Origin: Gammaproteobacteria bacterium
Lineage (GTDB): Bacteria; Pseudomonadota; Gammaproteobacteria; GRL18
DNA length: 32,930 nt
Reading direction: 5' to 3'
Assembly (NCBI GenBank): GCA_016744375.1
Contig: JADGEM010000050.1
Coordinates: forward strand, 1 to 32,930
The notes under the pieces are model-generated. The model did not search any database and was not told where the DNA came from. It saw nothing but the letters and a program-made list of their open reading frames with translations. The position numbers were made by a program, and so were the translations under genes. Below are positions 15,549 through 24,483 of the stretch, piece by piece. The number at the start of each line of letters is the position of its first letter. Positions within the stretch are counted from its first letter, which is position 1.

Positions 15549-18269
15549 ATGAAAGAGAAAATAACAAATCCTTCTAAGGTCTCTACTTCCTGGCATTCAA
15601 TGCCGGATGATGATGTTTTTGCTCATCTTGATTCCAATAAAGAAGGTCTTTCAGATGAGGAAGTTAATCATCGATTTAAAATATATGGTGCCAATCGCCT
15701 GCCTGAAACACGCACTCATGGTCCTCTTTATCGTTTTTTCTATCAATTTCACAATGTTTTAATCTATGTCTTAATTGCCTCTGGAATAGTCGTTGCCCTG
15801 CTTGAGCATTGGGTTGATGCGGGAGTGATCATGGGGGTTGTAATCATTAATGCAGTCATTGGTTTTGTGCAGGAGGGCAAGGCTGAAGATGCTTTAAAAG
15901 CCATACGGCAGATGTTATCACCCAAGGCTGTTGTGTTACGCAATGGTCAGCGTAAAACTCTGCCTTCTGATGAACTGATGCCGGGTGATATTGTGCTGCT
16001 TCAATCGGGTGACAAAGTACCAGCCGATCTGCGTTTATTTAATGTTAAGAGCCTGCAAATACAGGAAGCTGTGCTAACGGGTGAGTCAATTGCAGTAGAA
16101 AAACAGATTAAGCCGGTTGCCATCGAAGCAGAACTGGGTGATCGCTACTGTATGGCATACTCAGGTACTCTGGTTACTTATGGACAGGGGCGCGGAGTGG
16201 TGGCGGCAACAGGAGGACGTACTGAAATTGGTCAGATCAGTGCAATGCTGGCGGGTGTTGAAACGCTGACAACGCCTTTATTACGACAAGTTTCTCAATT
16301 TGCTCGCTGGCTGACCCTGATCATCGGTTTGTTTGCAATTGCTACGTTCATCTTTGGTGTCAGTTTCCGAGCCTATCCTGCAGCGGATATGTTTTTAGCT
16401 GCGGTAGGTCTTGCTGTTGCTGCAATTCCAGAGGGGCTGCCGGCAATAATGACCATCACATTATCAATCGGTGTGCAGCGTATGGCACACCGACATGCGA
16501 TTATCAGACGTTTACCTGCGGTTGAAACCCTGGGCTCAGTGACTGTTATTTGCTCAGACAAAACTGGAACATTGACACGAAATGAAATGACCGTGCAGTC
16601 AGTGACCACGGCGACAGATTTAATAGAAGTAACGGGGGTGGGCTATAATTCACATGGTGCTTTTCTCAGTGAGGGTATGGATGTCTCTGTAAATGAACAC
16701 CCCATTCTTTCTGAAATGATGCGTGCGTCTTTATTATGCAATGATGCGTCCTTAAATGAAGTCATGACTGAGGAAGGTAATAGTGAGTGGCTTATGCAGG
16801 GTGATCCGACGGAGGGAGCCTTATTTGCACTGGGTCTTAAAGCAGGACTGGAAGCAAAATTTGAATTTGAGGCATGGCCGCGCACGGATGTTATTCCTTT
16901 TGAATCTGAGCATCGTTTTATGGCGACCTTGCATCATGGACATACCGGGGAAGGTTTTGTTTATATTAAAGGAGCACCAGAAAGAATTATTGAAATGTGT
17001 ACCTTACAGCGAAACTTTGATGGTGATGCACCGATTGATACTCAATATTGGCAGACACAGGTGCTGGCTATGGCGGGATTTGGACAGCGTGTCCTGGCCA
17101 TAGCATTTAAACCGGCAGGGTATGAACATCAGGAATTAAAATTTTCTGACGTGGAAACTGATCTGATATTGATCGGTTTGGTTGGAATTATTGATCCGCC
17201 ACGGGAAGAAGTCTCCAGAGCCATTCAAAAATGTCAGTCAGCAGGAATTCAGGTAAAAATGATCACCGGTGATCATGCTGTGACAGCGATTGCCATTGGG
17301 GCACAGATGGGGATTGGTGATGGTGAAAAAGTGCTTAATGGTCATGAAATTGAAGCCATGGATGATGAGGCTTTAAGAAAAGTTGTTGATACGATTGATA
17401 TTTATGCCCGTTCCACTCCAGAGCATAAACTGAGGCTGGTTAAGGCAATGCAGGCAAATGGTCATGTGGTTGCCATGACCGGAGATGGAGTCAATGATGC
17501 TCCGGCCTTAAAACGAGCGGATGTTGGCACAGCAATGGGTCAAAATGGTACAGAGGTCGCTAAAGAATCTGCAGAAGTGGTGTTGGCAGATGATAATTTT
17601 GCCTCAATTGCAGATGCAGTTGAAGAAGGGCGTACGGTGTATGATAATCTTAAGAAAGCCATTCTCTTTATTCTGCCGACCAATGGTGGAGAAGCTCTGA
17701 TTATCATTGCGGCTATTATCTTCGGTACAATGTTGCCGATCACCCCGGTGCAAATTTTATGGGTTAATATGATTACTGCGGTGACTCTGGCACTGGCGCT
17801 GGCCTTTGAACCGGCAGAGCCTGATATTATGCAGCGTCCGCCTCGTGATTCTCATGAGCCTTTACTCACAGGAATGTTTATCTGGCGGATTTCTTTTGTG
17901 TCATTAATATTGGTTATCGGTACCTTTGGCTTGTTTCTCTGGGAGCGAGATCAGGGGATGAGTATTGAGTTTGCACGTACAGTTGCGGTTAATACTCTGG
18001 TAATGTTTGAAATATTCTATTTATTTAACTCCAGATATATTAGTGAAAGTGTTCTTAATTATAATGGTTTTATGGGGAATCCCTATGCCCTGATGGCCAT
18101 TGGGATTCTACTTGTCTTCCAACTTTTATTCACCTATCTGGGCCCCATGCAGACCTTATTCGGCACAACAGGTATTGATATCAATGCCTGGTTGCGGATC
18201 ATTCTGGTCGCATCGACCGTTCTGTTTTTAGTTGAATTTGAAAAGTATATCATTCGCTCTTTAGGCTGA
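15549..18269 (+). CDS. P-type cation-transporting ATPase (P2-type, HAD superfamily)
   Basis: This 906-residue protein has an N-terminal cation ATPase domain (about 15-90), the actuator TGES at 177-180, membrane helix 4 with AIPEGLP, and the phosphorylation site DKTGTLT with Asp337. It continues with the nucleotide domain (KGAPER), the hinge TGDGVNDAPALK, and six C-terminal helices. The layout fits P2-type pumps such as Ca2+ or Na+ ATPases. Helix 6 reads WVNMITAVTLALALAFEP and lacks the Asp that binds Ca2+ in SERCA, so Ca2+ specificity is doubtful. Similar bacterial proteins are usually left as cation-transporting ATPases. Its 3' end overlaps the convergent CNNM/CBS gene by 20 bases. Confidence 0.88.
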   Translation: MKEKITNPSKVSTSWHSMPDDDVFAHLDSNKEGLSDEEVNHRFKIYGANRLPETRTHGPLYRFFYQFHNVLIYVLIASGIVVALLEHWVDAGVIMGVVIINAVIGFVQEGKAEDALKAIRQMLSPKAVVLRNGQRKTLPSDELMPGDIVLLQSGDKVPADLRLFNVKSLQIQEAVLTGESIAVEKQIKPVAIEAELGDRYCMAYSGTLVTYGQGRGVVAATGGRTEIGQISAMLAGVETLTTPLLRQVSQFARWLTLIIGLFAIATFIFGVSFRAYPAADMFLAAVGLAVAAIPEGLPAIMTITLSIGVQRMAHRHAIIRRLPAVETLGSVTVICSDKTGTLTRNEMTVQSVTTATDLIEVTGVGYNSHGAFLSEGMDVSVNEHPILSEMMRASLLCNDASLNEVMTEEGNSEWLMQGDPTEGALFALGLKAGLEAKFEFEAWPRTDVIPFESEHRFMATLHHGHTGEGFVYIKGAPERIIEMCTLQRNFDGDAPIDTQYWQTQVLAMAGFGQRVLAIAFKPAGYEHQELKFSDVETDLILIGLVGIIDPPREEVSRAIQKCQSAGIQVKMITGDHAVTAIAIGAQMGIGDGEKVLNGHEIEAMDDEALRKVVDTIDIYARSTPEHKLRLVKAMQANGHVVAMTGDGVNDAPALKRADVGTAMGQNGTEVAKESAEVVLADDNFASIADAVEEGRTVYDNLKKAILFILPTNGGEALIIIAAIIFGTMLPITPVQILWVNMITAVTLALALAFEPAEPDIMQRPPRDSHEPLLTGMFIWRISFVSLILVIGTFGLFLWERDQGMSIEFARTVAVNTLVMFEIFYLFNSRYISESVLNYNGFMGNPYALMAIGILLVFQLLFTYLGPMQTLFGTTGIDINAWLRIILVASTVLFLVEFEKYIIRSLG

Positions 18270-19299
18270 TTTTTGCTGCTCGTTTCCATAGGGCTGCTTT
18301 TTGACGTGCGTATAACTGCATATCAGCTACCTTGTCTGCCTCATCCATAATTTCTCTGCCGAGTAAGGTTTCCAGGGCATCTTCCAGAGTGACAATTCCT
18401 GCATACTGATGGTAAGAGTCATGGACTAAAAACAAATGTTCCTTACGCTTGATAAAATGATCGATCAGGAAATAAACCGGCATGTTTTCCGGCACCCGGT
18501 AAACTGGCTCCATTATGTCTTTTATGAGTGTATCCGTTTGTTTACCTTGAGACGCAGATTTTAGTATGGTTCGGGCAAAAGCCAGTCCGCTGATGTTACT
18601 GCTTTTGTCTTCAAAAATGGGAATACGGGAGAAGATATACAAATCATCATTTTGTAAAATCTCGGCAATTGTTTTATTGCCATCAAGAGTAAATACGACA
18701 CTTCGAGGTGTCAAAATATCTTTAACCTGAATTTCTTTTAGCTTTAATAAGTTCTCAATAAGATGACTCTCATCTTCTGCAAGGATACCGCTTTCTTCAC
18801 CGATTTCAGCCATGGCGGCAATTTCTTCCCTTGTGAGTCTATTGACACCATGGCCTTTTATGCTGCGGGTTATGAAACTGGAGAACCATAAGAAGGGAAG
18901 GAGCAGGCGTGTTAAAAACTTAATGATATAAGCCGTTGGTTTGGCTAGCTCTCGCCAGTAGGTGGCACCAATGGTTTTTGGGATGATTTCCGAAAAATAG
19001 AGGATGAGTAAGGTTAAAATAACGGCAATCAGACTTTGCCATTGTACGCCGAATATGCGTACAGCCTCAGCACCCACCCCGGCAGCACCCATGGTATGGG
19101 CAATGGTATTGAGTATTAAAATTGAAGAAATTGAAGTATCAATATCTGCTTTTAAGTCACTGAGTACTCCTTTTAAAGGAGAGCTGTCATCCATCGAAAC
19201 AATATAAGTGGGCGATATTGAAAGTAACACAGCTTCAAGCACTGAGCATAAAAATGAGACAAGGAGTGCCAGTGACAAGTAAAAAAAAAGTAAACCCAT
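18250..19299 (-). CDS. CNNM (DUF21) transmembrane protein with a CBS pair
   Basis: This 349-residue protein has a DUF21/CNNM membrane domain (about 1-175; helices near 1-28, 55-75, 88-108 and 133-155) with SFLCSVLEAVLLS at the start and YFSEIIPKTIGA near 100. Two CBS motifs follow at about 195-320 (DILTPRSVVFTL, IMEPVYRVPENMPV), and a basic tail ends it. The CorC_HlyC domain found at the end of many family members is absent. Bacterial relatives are linked to Mg2+ or Co2+ efflux and membrane ion balance. It converges on a cation ATPase, overlapping its end by 20 bases, but the two are on separate transcripts. Confidence 0.85.
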   Translation of the reverse strand: MGLLFFYLSLALLVSFLCSVLEAVLLSISPTYIVSMDDSSPLKGVLSDLKADIDTSISSILILNTIAHTMGAAGVGAEAVRIFGVQWQSLIAVILTLLILYFSEIIPKTIGATYWRELAKPTAYIIKFLTRLLLPFLWFSSFITRSIKGHGVNRLTREEIAAMAEIGEESGILAEDESHLIENLLKLKEIQVKDILTPRSVVFTLDGNKTIAEILQNDDLYIFSRIPIFEDKSSNISGLAFARTILKSASQGKQTDTLIKDIMEPVYRVPENMPVYFLIDHFIKRKEHLFLVHDSYHQYAGIVTLEDALETLLGREIMDEADKVADMQLYARQKAALWKRAAKISLKSE

Positions 19300-19396
19300 T
19301 GGGATATTCAGCCTTTAAATAATAAAGTTAGATGATTAATTTAGGATTATAGTTTATTTATGAGGTTTCATAAAATATTTGAAAAGATTAAATGTT

Positions 19397-19428
19397 AAGA
19401 TGTACTTGCAATAAGATGTATTTATAAT
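19397..19428 (+). promoter_or_regulatory. Promoter region of the Trp-repeat protein with a direct repeat
   Basis: A TATAAT box (19423-19428) lies 28 bases before the gene, with no good -35. The octamer AAGATGTA occurs twice (19397-19404 and 19413-19420), 16 bases apart, covering the -35 zone. This fits an activator-dependent promoter. Confidence 0.4.
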
Positions 19429-19455
19429 CAAGACAGCAAAAACTAAGGGAATAAA

Positions 19456-20040
19456 ATGATGAAAAAACGAGTAGTTACAGTTCTGATTTTAGCAAACATA
19501 TGTCTGTCGTCAACTATCGCCATTGCTGAACAATCCAGTTGGGATAAGGTTAAGCAGAAATCAGGTGAAACCTGGACTGCGACAAAAGAGGCTTCCAGTG
19601 AGACCTGGGAGGCAACTAAAGATGCATCAGCAGAAATGTGGGGAAAAACAAAAGAGGCCTCGGGTGATGCATGGGATGGTGCCCAGGATAATTCAACAGA
19701 GGCCTGGAATACCACTAGTGAAAAATCCAGTGAGACTTGGGAAGCTGCAAAAATCAAATCTGATGAAATCTGGGGTAATGCAAAACGTCAGTCAAGCACT
19801 GCATGGGATAATGTCACGGATGAACAAACCTGGCAAGCTGCTAAAGAAAAATCTCATTCTTACTGGATTACTGCCAAAGAGAAGACCCATAAAATCTGGA
19901 TGGATGCTAAAGCAGATTCCCATGAAGGCTGGAATAATACCAAAGATTACTCTTACCAACAATGGGAAAAAGCCAAAGCTGAATCATCTCGAGTCTGGGA
20001 TAAAACGCAGCAAAGTGATGCTGAAACACAAAAGAAATAG
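19456..20040 (+). CDS. Secreted protein of tandem Trp-containing 11-residue repeats
   Basis: This 194-residue protein has a signal peptide (about 1-25, ending near AIAE), then almost nothing but an 11-residue repeat beginning with Trp, approximately W-x-x-A/T-K-x-x-S-x-x-x. Fifteen Trp residues occur; thirteen of the fourteen intervals are exactly 11 and one is 9 (DNVTDEQT). The repeats are rich in Lys, Glu, Ser, Thr and Ala and have no Cys in the mature part. An 11-residue period suits a long amphipathic or hendecad helix, as in LEA group 3 and apolipoprotein-like proteins, though those lack a regular Trp. The ATG is supported by AAGGGA. No specific family is recognised; a periplasmic or envelope stress role is a guess. 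Confidence 0.7.
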   Translation: MMKKRVVTVLILANICLSSTIAIAEQSSWDKVKQKSGETWTATKEASSETWEATKDASAEMWGKTKEASGDAWDGAQDNSTEAWNTTSEKSSETWEAAKIKSDEIWGNAKRQSSTAWDNVTDEQTWQAAKEKSHSYWITAKEKTHKIWMDAKADSHEGWNNTKDYSYQQWEKAKAESSRVWDKTQQSDAETQKK

Positions 20041-20065
20041 CAGGGCTACACTGAGTCTATAAAAG

Positions 20066-20122
20066 CAGGCCATGTATTATTTCATTCAGACTGCGTCAAA
20101 TTATGAAATAATACATGGCCTG
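20066..20122. terminator. Perfect 20-bp inverted repeat between convergent genes
   Basis: The arms 20066-20085 and 20103-20122 are exactly complementary and enclose 17 bases. On the minus strand the stem is followed by four T (20064-20061); on the plus strand by TTT. It lies between the ends of the Trp-repeat gene and soxB and most likely terminates both. Confidence 0.7.
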
Positions 20123-20124
20123 TT

Positions 20125-20150
20125 TATATACGGTACTTATATATGGTACC
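20125..20150. repeat. Tandem 13-bp near-repeat beside the terminator
   Basis: Two adjacent units (20125-20137 and 20138-20150), each of the form TATATA(C/T)GGTAC(T/C), match at 11 of 13 positions. They sit just after the soxB end. No function is evident. Confidence 0.6.
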
Positions 20151-20164
20151 TCGGTAATTATTAG

Positions 20165-22078
20165 TTAGCTCAATTCACCCGGATAATCCGCAATACCTGG
20201 ATTTTTACTGACGCCGATTAATTTAGGATGGTTAATTTTAGGCAGACGCAGGGTATTATCTTTGCCGCGCTGGCTAACAATGTAGTCACGAACAATATCC
20301 CACATCAGACGCCCTTCAGGGGTGCGATTAACAGAAGCCCAGCCAGCGACCTTATAGGTTTGATCCGGCTCGATTAAATGTCCGTTATCAAGGCGGGCAT
20401 TAGTAATGCGTTCATAGATGGGTTTATTGGGATCAATGGTATAATCCATACCACCCACGCGAACCATATCACCACCTGATTGCAGGTAAGGATCTGGATC
20501 AAACAGATTATCAGCGACGCCTTCAAGGATTCGCATTAAATCATGTCCTGTCATTTCTGACACATAGGTTTCACCATAAGTGATGGCACATTGCGTCATC
20601 ACATCTTCCATGGTGATCCAGTCACCTTCCAGAGTGGTTGTACCCCAACGTACACCTGCTGACATGGCAACATCTGCATCATATTCATGTCTTAAAGCAT
20701 TACAGAGTACCTGGTCCCAGGTACCCATAAAGTTACCTCTGCGATAGAGTAAACGATCGGCGATGGCTAGTTTTTCATTGAGAATTTCTTCAAAGGTTTT
20801 GCCGACACGGTCTTTATTATAAAAATATTTGCTGGCACGACTCTCAACAATTTTTTCAGAATACTTTGTTTGACGCATCTGGTGAATGTAGGCTGCCATT
20901 TCTTTATCAGCCGGCAGCCAGTCAGTTATAATGGGCAACATTTGATAATGCATGGATTTTATATTTCCATCCTGGATATCAAAATCCATGACACCGACAT
21001 ATTTGCCATTAGAACCTGCATTGGTCACCAGACACGTGCCGCCTGAGACGTTCTTAACTTCAACTGGTTTGGGCATGCCGTCATGAGTGTGGCCGCCGAA
21101 TACGGCATTCAGTCCCGGTACATTCTGTGCCATTTTTATATCGACATCCATACCATTGTGAGACAATAAAACAATGGCATCCGGTTTTTCATCTGCCTGT
21201 ATTGTTTTAACCAGTGCAATCATGTCATCTTCACGCAAGCCAAATGACCAGTCAGGGAAAAACTCCTGCGGGTTGGCATTGCCTGTACGAGGGAAAGCCT
21301 GCCCGATAATACAGATACGGGCACCGTTGATTTCTTTGATGACATAGGGACGAAAAGCATGGCCGGAGTCTTCATCATAAAGACCACTGCCGTCAAAACG
21401 TTCAACCATGGTTGGGTATTCATCACCAAACAGGGCATCTTCTTTAACCCGAACGTTCTGACCAATAAAGTCACCCTTAAACAGGGCGACGTTACTTAAG
21501 ACTTCTTCTTCTTTATAAGTGAATTCCCAATGGCCTACCATGACATCCAGTCCCATAATATTAGATGCTTCTACCATGTCTATGCCACGAGTCCACAGTG
21601 CTGTACCAGAGCCCTGCCATAAGTCACCGCCATCAATCGTCAGAGTGTTTTGTTTGCCACCAGCTTGTTTGCGCAAGCGATCCAGAAGCGTTTTTATATG
21701 AGCAAAACCGCCAGTTTTACCATAAATCTTTGCCACATTTTCAAAGTTTAAATAAGTATAAGCATAGGCCTCTGGTGAATTTGTCTTGAGCCCCATATGA
21801 GAGAGTAATTTTTTACCAACGACATGTGGTGGACGACCATAAGCATCACCAACACCCAGATTGACATTGGGTTCACGAAAGTAAACCGGGTTCAATTGAC
21901 CATGGACATCTGTAATATGTAATAGACGTGCATTGCCTTTCATGGGTATGCTATAGAAATCTTCTGGCCGGGTTTCACTGGACTGGCTCAGGGCTGTGGC
22001 AGGAAAAAATGCTGGTACAGCAGCTGTTGTACCCGCTGCGCCCATTATTTTAACAAAATTGCGTCTTGAAACGGTCAT
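20165..22078 (-). CDS. soxB: Thiosulfohydrolase SoxB
   Basis: This 637-residue protein has a twin-arginine signal (SRRNFVKIMG near residue 4, then a hydrophobic stretch to ALS), followed by a metallophosphoesterase/5'-nucleotidase fold with LLHITDVHGQLNP near 53, GGDLWQGSGTALW, MVGHWEFTYKEEE, LLSHNGMDVD and GGHTHDGMPKP. GHWEFTY in place of the GNHEFD of nucleotidases marks SoxB. It cleaves the terminal sulfone group as sulfate from SoxYZ-bound intermediates in the periplasm, using two manganese ions. It is divergent from the sensor kinase gene across 182 bases, and the rest of the Sox genes lie beyond that kinase and its regulator. soxYZ and soxCD are not in view, which fits the branched Sox pathway that stores or hands on zero-valent sulfur. 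Confidence 0.95.
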   Translation of the reverse strand: MTVSRRNFVKIMGAAGTTAAVPAFFPATALSQSSETRPEDFYSIPMKGNARLLHITDVHGQLNPVYFREPNVNLGVGDAYGRPPHVVGKKLLSHMGLKTNSPEAYAYTYLNFENVAKIYGKTGGFAHIKTLLDRLRKQAGGKQNTLTIDGGDLWQGSGTALWTRGIDMVEASNIMGLDVMVGHWEFTYKEEEVLSNVALFKGDFIGQNVRVKEDALFGDEYPTMVERFDGSGLYDEDSGHAFRPYVIKEINGARICIIGQAFPRTGNANPQEFFPDWSFGLREDDMIALVKTIQADEKPDAIVLLSHNGMDVDIKMAQNVPGLNAVFGGHTHDGMPKPVEVKNVSGGTCLVTNAGSNGKYVGVMDFDIQDGNIKSMHYQMLPIITDWLPADKEMAAYIHQMRQTKYSEKIVESRASKYFYNKDRVGKTFEEILNEKLAIADRLLYRRGNFMGTWDQVLCNALRHEYDADVAMSAGVRWGTTTLEGDWITMEDVMTQCAITYGETYVSEMTGHDLMRILEGVADNLFDPDPYLQSGGDMVRVGGMDYTIDPNKPIYERITNARLDNGHLIEPDQTYKVAGWASVNRTPEGRLMWDIVRDYIVSQRGKDNTLRLPKINHPKLIGVSKNPGIADYPGELS

Positions 22079-22260
22079 TGGCTCACTCTCTTTCTAAATT
22101 TCATTTTATGAATTGATTCATTAATAATTACCCTCTATTATTTAGTAAGAAGATTGAAAAATAAATGGACAAATACAGGATGGGCTATGGTGGTTTTCCT
22201 CAGTGTACCTAAAGGACAACGGAATAATAATAATGGTAAATAAATAAAGATGGTTATAAA

Positions 22261-24480
22261 TTGATTACCACTAAACGACGGCTACTCTTTTATATTTATG
22301 TTCTGGTTATGGGTGCTATGCCGCAGTTCTTGCTGGCCAGTGACAATGATGAATTAATCCGTATTGGTATTCTCAGTCATCGTGGCGATCAAGTTACCAG
22401 AGACACCTGGTCATCAACTGCAGACTATCTGACGGATGCACTGGATTCGTATCGCTTTGAAATAATCCCTCTTGATTTTGATGAAATTGATCCCGCTGTG
22501 AGTCGGGGCAGTGTTGATTTTTTATTAGTGAACTCTGGTATTTACGTCAATATGGAGGTTCGTTATCGAGTGTCCAGGATTGTTACTTTGAATAACCATA
22601 TGGGTGACATTTCTCTTAATGTTTTTGCCGGCGTTATTTTTACACGTAAAGTGCGTAATGATATTCGTGAGTTAGGCAATTTGCGGGGTAAGAAGCTTGC
22701 GGCCGTTGATGAAACTTCTCTTGGTGGATTTCAAATGCAATGGGGTTTGATGAAGAAAGAAGGACTTGATCCTTTTAAAGATTTTTCTTCTATATCATTT
22801 GCAGGTACACATGATAAGGTCGTTATGGCTGTTGAAAATGGTTTTGCCGATGTGGGCATGGTCCGTAGTGGTATTTTAGAAAAAATGGCCGCAGAGGGTG
22901 ACATTCGCCTTGATGAGTTTAAAATAATTTCGCCTGTTATCTATGATGGCTTCCCTTATATCCACAGTACTTCACTGTATCCTGAATGGCCTTTTAGTAA
23001 ACTGAAACACACTCCAAACCAGTTAGCTCAAAAAGTTGCCGTTGCGCTGCTGAAAATGAGTAATGATCCCGCCTTAGGTCGTGATCATCATGGCTGGACT
23101 GTTCCTCTGGATTACCAGCAGGTTCATGAGTTGTTTAAAAGGCTTAGTCTGGCACCTTATGAAAAATATGGGCGCTTTACTTTGGTGGATGCCATAGAAC
23201 GATATTGGAAAGTTATCACATTGGTTCTGACATCCTTACTTATTCTCACTATTATGAGCACCTGGATTGTCCGGTTGAATGCTCAGTTAAAAAAATCAAA
23301 GCGTTCTTTAGAATATCAATATGAAATCATCTTGAATTCTGTTTGCGATGGTATTTATGGTGTTAATTCAAAAGGTCATTGTGTCTTTATGAATCGTTCA
23401 ATGAGACAAATTACAGGTTGGGAAATGAATGATTTCCAATATTTGAATCAGCATGATTTACTGCATCACACTCATGCAGACGGAACTCACCATAAGATAG
23501 AAGAGTGTCCTGTTAATCTTACGTTTATTGACAAGCAGCCGAGATATATTGACGATGATATTTTCTGGAAAAAAGACGGCACCAGCTTCCCGGTTGAATA
23601 CAGTAGTACACCCATGCTTGATCATAAAGGTGATGTTCTTGGTAGTGTTGTTGTTTTCAGGGATATCAGTGAACGAAAAAAAGCAGATGAAGAAAGTCGC
23701 CGACATCAAAAACAAATTGCTCATATGGCACGTCTGAATACCATGGGTGAAATGGCCTCTGGCATTGCCCATGAGCTCAATCAGCCCTTGACAGCCATTG
23801 CAACGAATTCTTTTGCCTGCATTCAGATGCTTGAAAGCGGGAGTATTGCTAAAGATAAACTCCTGGATATCCTCGAAATCATTGGTATGCAGGCAGAGCA
23901 CTCAGGTGAGATAATAAAGCAATTGCGTCAGTTTGTGCGAAAAGAGCAACCGGAACGTTCTATTACCAATATTAATGTTCTAATCAGAGAAGTACTTTTA
24001 TTTATTGAACCTGAAGCACGTAAATCAAATGTTAAAATTATTTGTAAATTGGATAAGAATTTGTATAAAGTCCTTGTTCAACCAATACAAATAGAACAGG
24101 TTTTGCTTAACTTATTAAAAAATGCAATTGATGCACTGCAGGCGATGAATAAGGATAATCGACAGCTAATTATTAAAACTGAAGTTGCTGGCGGCAACGC
24201 CGTTGTGGTGACCGTTGAGGATAATGGGCCTGGGATAGATGATAAAATTAGAGAAGGCTTATTTGATCCTTTTATTACCAGTAAAAATAATGGTCTTGGA
24301 TTAGGCTTATCTATTAGCCAGGGTATTATTGAATCACATCATGGTAAATTGTATTTGCATTCTGATAATAGCGGGGGTACTGTATTTCGCTTTGCTTTGC
24401 CTGTAGCCAGCAGGGTGAATGAAGTGAATCAGAAGCTCTTGTCCGGCCATAAGCTTTCTTCAAAAAAATTAGTGGGATAA
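22261..24480 (+). CDS. TtrS/FixL-type sensor histidine kinase with PhnD-like periplasmic domain and PAS
   Basis: This 739-residue protein has a signal peptide (about 1-27), a PhnD-like periplasmic binding domain (about 30-300; IRIGILSHRGD, KKLAAVDETSLGGFQMQW, DVGMVRSG), one membrane helix (about 320-340) and a PAS domain (about 355-475). The kinase core follows, with H-box HELNQPL (His504), N-box NLLKNAIDAL, and G boxes DNGPGID and GLGLGLS. The binding-protein-plus-kinase plan matches TtrS, the tetrathionate sensor, with an extra PAS. It likely senses a small sulfur anion. It uses a TTG start at 22261; no in-frame ATG gives the signal peptide. It lies divergent from soxB and is followed by its regulator gene after 3 bases. 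No DHp or ATP-site residue appears to be missing. Confidence 0.85.
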   Translation: MITTKRRLLFYIYVLVMGAMPQFLLASDNDELIRIGILSHRGDQVTRDTWSSTADYLTDALDSYRFEIIPLDFDEIDPAVSRGSVDFLLVNSGIYVNMEVRYRVSRIVTLNNHMGDISLNVFAGVIFTRKVRNDIRELGNLRGKKLAAVDETSLGGFQMQWGLMKKEGLDPFKDFSSISFAGTHDKVVMAVENGFADVGMVRSGILEKMAAEGDIRLDEFKIISPVIYDGFPYIHSTSLYPEWPFSKLKHTPNQLAQKVAVALLKMSNDPALGRDHHGWTVPLDYQQVHELFKRLSLAPYEKYGRFTLVDAIERYWKVITLVLTSLLILTIMSTWIVRLNAQLKKSKRSLEYQYEIILNSVCDGIYGVNSKGHCVFMNRSMRQITGWEMNDFQYLNQHDLLHHTHADGTHHKIEECPVNLTFIDKQPRYIDDDIFWKKDGTSFPVEYSSTPMLDHKGDVLGSVVVFRDISERKKADEESRRHQKQIAHMARLNTMGEMASGIAHELNQPLTAIATNSFACIQMLESGSIAKDKLLDILEIIGMQAEHSGEIIKQLRQFVRKEQPERSITNINVLIREVLLFIEPEARKSNVKIICKLDKNLYKVLVQPIQIEQVLLNLLKNAIDALQAMNKDNRQLIIKTEVAGGNAVVVTVEDNGPGIDDKIREGLFDPFITSKNNGLGLGLSISQGIIESHHGKLYLHSDNSGGTVFRFALPVASRVNEVNQKLLSGHKLSSKKLVG

Positions 24481-24483
24481 AAA

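Noticed and set aside
19456..20040. Reading the 33-base periodicity as a CRISPR array
   Set aside because: The units are contiguous without unique spacers, vary in sequence, and form a clean protein repeat with a signal peptide.
19523..20062. Second long frame (179 codons) within the Trp-repeat gene, and the 104-codon antisense frame at 19443-19757
   Set aside because: Both are by-products of the 33-base DNA periodicity of the repeats, which keeps other frames open; only the chosen frame has a signal peptide and ribosome site.
23458..23901. 147-codon minus-strand frame inside the sensor kinase gene
   Set aside because: It is antisense to the PAS and H-box region, whose motifs are intact in the main frame.
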